64,000 nt of DNA from a candidate division Zixibacteria bacterium RBG-1 (GTDB taxonomy: Bacteria; Zixibacteria; MSB-5A5; DSPP01; RBG-1). The position numbers were made by a program, and so were the translations under genes. The stretch is from positions 1,606,001 to 1,670,000 of the forward strand of contig AUYT01000001.1 of the NCBI GenBank assembly GCA_000447245.1, given 5' to 3'. Positions 63,109-64,000 of the stretch are shown piece by piece (positions within the stretch are counted from its first letter, which is position 1; the number at the start of each line of letters is the position of its first letter). A model generated the notes under the pieces. The model ran no database searches and was not told where the DNA came from. It saw only the letters and a list, made by a program, of their open reading frames with translations.

Positions 63109-63142
63109 ATGGTGTGGAATCTAACAGAAACTTTATTTATTT

Positions 63143-63802
63143 CTATTCTGTACCAGTTTTATCTTTAGCTTCAGCTTGCTTGGATTCAGAAGATTTCGTA
63201 GACCCATCTTTCTTTTTTGCCACTACTACTTTTGAATGCCTAATTACTTTTCCATTCAGTTTGTATCCTTTGGAGATTTCATCCACTATGGTTCCTTCGG
63301 GCTGGTCGGATTCTATTTGCAAAACGGCCTCATGCAGATGAGGGTCAAAACGCTCCCCCCCGGCCCTGATTTCTTCTAATCCTTCCTTGGTTAGAATATC
63401 CATCAGCTGAGAGTATATCAGCTTTACCCCCGATTGTAAACTTTTATTATCCGCTGAATTTCTGGCAGAATCCAAAGCCCGAGAGAAATTGTCCAGGCTT
63501 TCCAAAAGTTTGGAAATCAGGTTTTCGTTGGCGTTTTTGACTAATTGGTTCTGTTCTTTGGCGACTCTTTTTTTGTAGTTGTCAAATTCCGCCGCTAAGC
63601 GAATTAATCTGTCCTCTAATTCTTTATTCTGCTTTTCAGTTTCAGCCAACCTTTCTTTCAGAATTTCAAGCTGAGCCGGCTGCTCCTCTTCCTCTGATTT
63701 TTCCCCTTCTTCTCCGGAAGACTCTGAAACTTCCGATTTTTCAAACTGTTCTTTGGCTTCCACTTTTTTTTCCTGTAATTTCTCTTCTCTTTTTTTACCC
63801 AT
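63143..63802 (-). CDS. grpE: Nucleotide exchange factor GrpE
   Basis: About 219 residues: an acidic low-complexity N-terminus, a long coiled coil (LAAEFDNYKKRVAKEQNQLVKN in parts), a DNFSRAL segment and the C-terminal beta domain (FDPHLHEAVLQIESDQPEGTIVDEISKGYKLNGKVIR in parts, VVVAKK). GrpE releases ADP from DnaK. The ATG at 63802 is preferred because GGAGGGGAAA directly precedes it; an upstream in-frame ATG at 63838 lacks a ribosome-binding site. Confidence 0.95.
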   Translation of the reverse strand: MGKKREEKLQEKKVEAKEQFEKSEVSESSGEEGEKSEEEEQPAQLEILKERLAETEKQNKELEDRLIRLAAEFDNYKKRVAKEQNQLVKNANENLISKLLESLDNFSRALDSARNSADNKSLQSGVKLIYSQLMDILTKEGLEEIRAGGERFDPHLHEAVLQIESDQPEGTIVDEISKGYKLNGKVIRHSKVVVAKKKDGSTKSSESKQAEAKDKTGTE

Positions 63803-63844
63803 TTTCCCCTCCTTCAAATTTGTACTACTTTGGCTCATGAAACT

Positions 63845-64000
63845 TTATTTGGATAAAATTTCACTCAAAAGCTTGGCTGTATAATCTACGATGGAAATCA
63901 GCTTGGAGTAGGGCATACGGGTGGGACCGATTACTCCCACCGTCCCTTTTATTCCTCCGGCCTGATAGGTGGAGGTCAAGAGACTACAGGACTGAATCCC
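63845..64000 (-). CDS. hrcA: Heat-inducible repressor HrcA, C-terminal fragment
   Basis: The last 51 residues of a protein running off the right edge: GTVGVIGPTRMPYSKLISIV and DYTAKLLSEILSK are the diagnostic end of HrcA, which represses heat-shock genes through CIRCE operators. Its stop codon is 42 nt from the preferred grpE start. No CIRCE inverted repeat (GCACTC-N9-GAGTGC) is visible upstream of any heat-shock gene in this window; the operon's own promoter lies outside. Confidence 0.93.
   Translation of the reverse strand, partial: GIQSCSLLTSTYQAGGIKGTVGVIGPTRMPYSKLISIVDYTAKLLSEILSK

Noticed and set aside
62995-63142. AGAGT...ACTCT dyad taken as CIRCE
   Set aside because: CIRCE is TTAGCACTC-N9-GAGTGCTAA. 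Here the arm order is reversed (AGAGT first), the gap is 12-15 nt and the sequence differs. It is listed as an unspecified operator candidate instead.

Overview
The window is 64 kb of chromosome from a bacterium with moderately low GC (I estimate about 40%). Every gene I can support lies on the minus strand except one small doubtful ORF. The outer-membrane machinery (a BamA-like barrel and a PQQ/BamB-like lipoprotein), the SBBP-repeat/dockerin exoprotein and the gene set suggest a Gram-negative, uncultured lineage near the FCB superphylum, for example Zixibacteria. That placement is an inference from domain style; no rRNA is present to settle it.

Layout, low to high coordinate (transcription runs the other way). 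1-4.6 kb: smc (partial), rodZ, maf, dtd. 4.7-7.3 kb: a small plus-strand ORF, an AlkD-like protein and a secreted SBBP/dockerin protein. 7.5-10.6 kb: hsp20-dnaK-rpoZ-fmdB, preceded by a near-consensus sigma-54 promoter and a roughly 20-bp-phased repeat array. 10.9-19.2 kb: four genes (HEAT protein, protease/TolB/BamA fusion, PQQ lipoprotein, second HEAT protein) that look like an uncharacterised envelope module. 19.5-25.2 kb: tatC, nrdR, SAM hydrolase, PPC protein, cutA, thiamine-binding protein, glyA, TPR protein, rpiB.

25.3-46.6 kb is one long catabolic island: branched-chain aminotransferase, three acyl-CoA dehydrogenases, thiolase, 3-oxoacid CoA-transferase, two DUF35 proteins, two thiolase-fold proteins lacking the catalytic Cys and His, methylmalonyl-CoA epimerase, a three-subunit biotin carboxylase, two methylmalonyl-CoA-mutase-type catalytic subunits with a single B12 subunit, and MeaB. 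Together these could convert branched-chain amino acids or branched acyl-CoAs through propionyl-CoA and methylmalonyl-CoA to succinyl-CoA, with acetoacetate activation by ScoAB.

46.6-57.8 kb is housekeeping: recJ, RNase P RNA (rnpB), lemA, guaB, a zinc-ribbon coiled-coil protein, two tRNAs, dnaG, mutS2, cvpA, yqeY, rpsU. 58-64 kb is the classical heat-shock group hrcA-grpE-dnaK, then dnaJ-prmA-rsmE, with a second complete DnaK. The points most worth checking are the sigma-54-type hsp20-dnaK control region, the two Cys-less thiolase/DUF35 pairs, the HEAT/BamA-fusion operon, and a repeat element inserted in frame into prmA.
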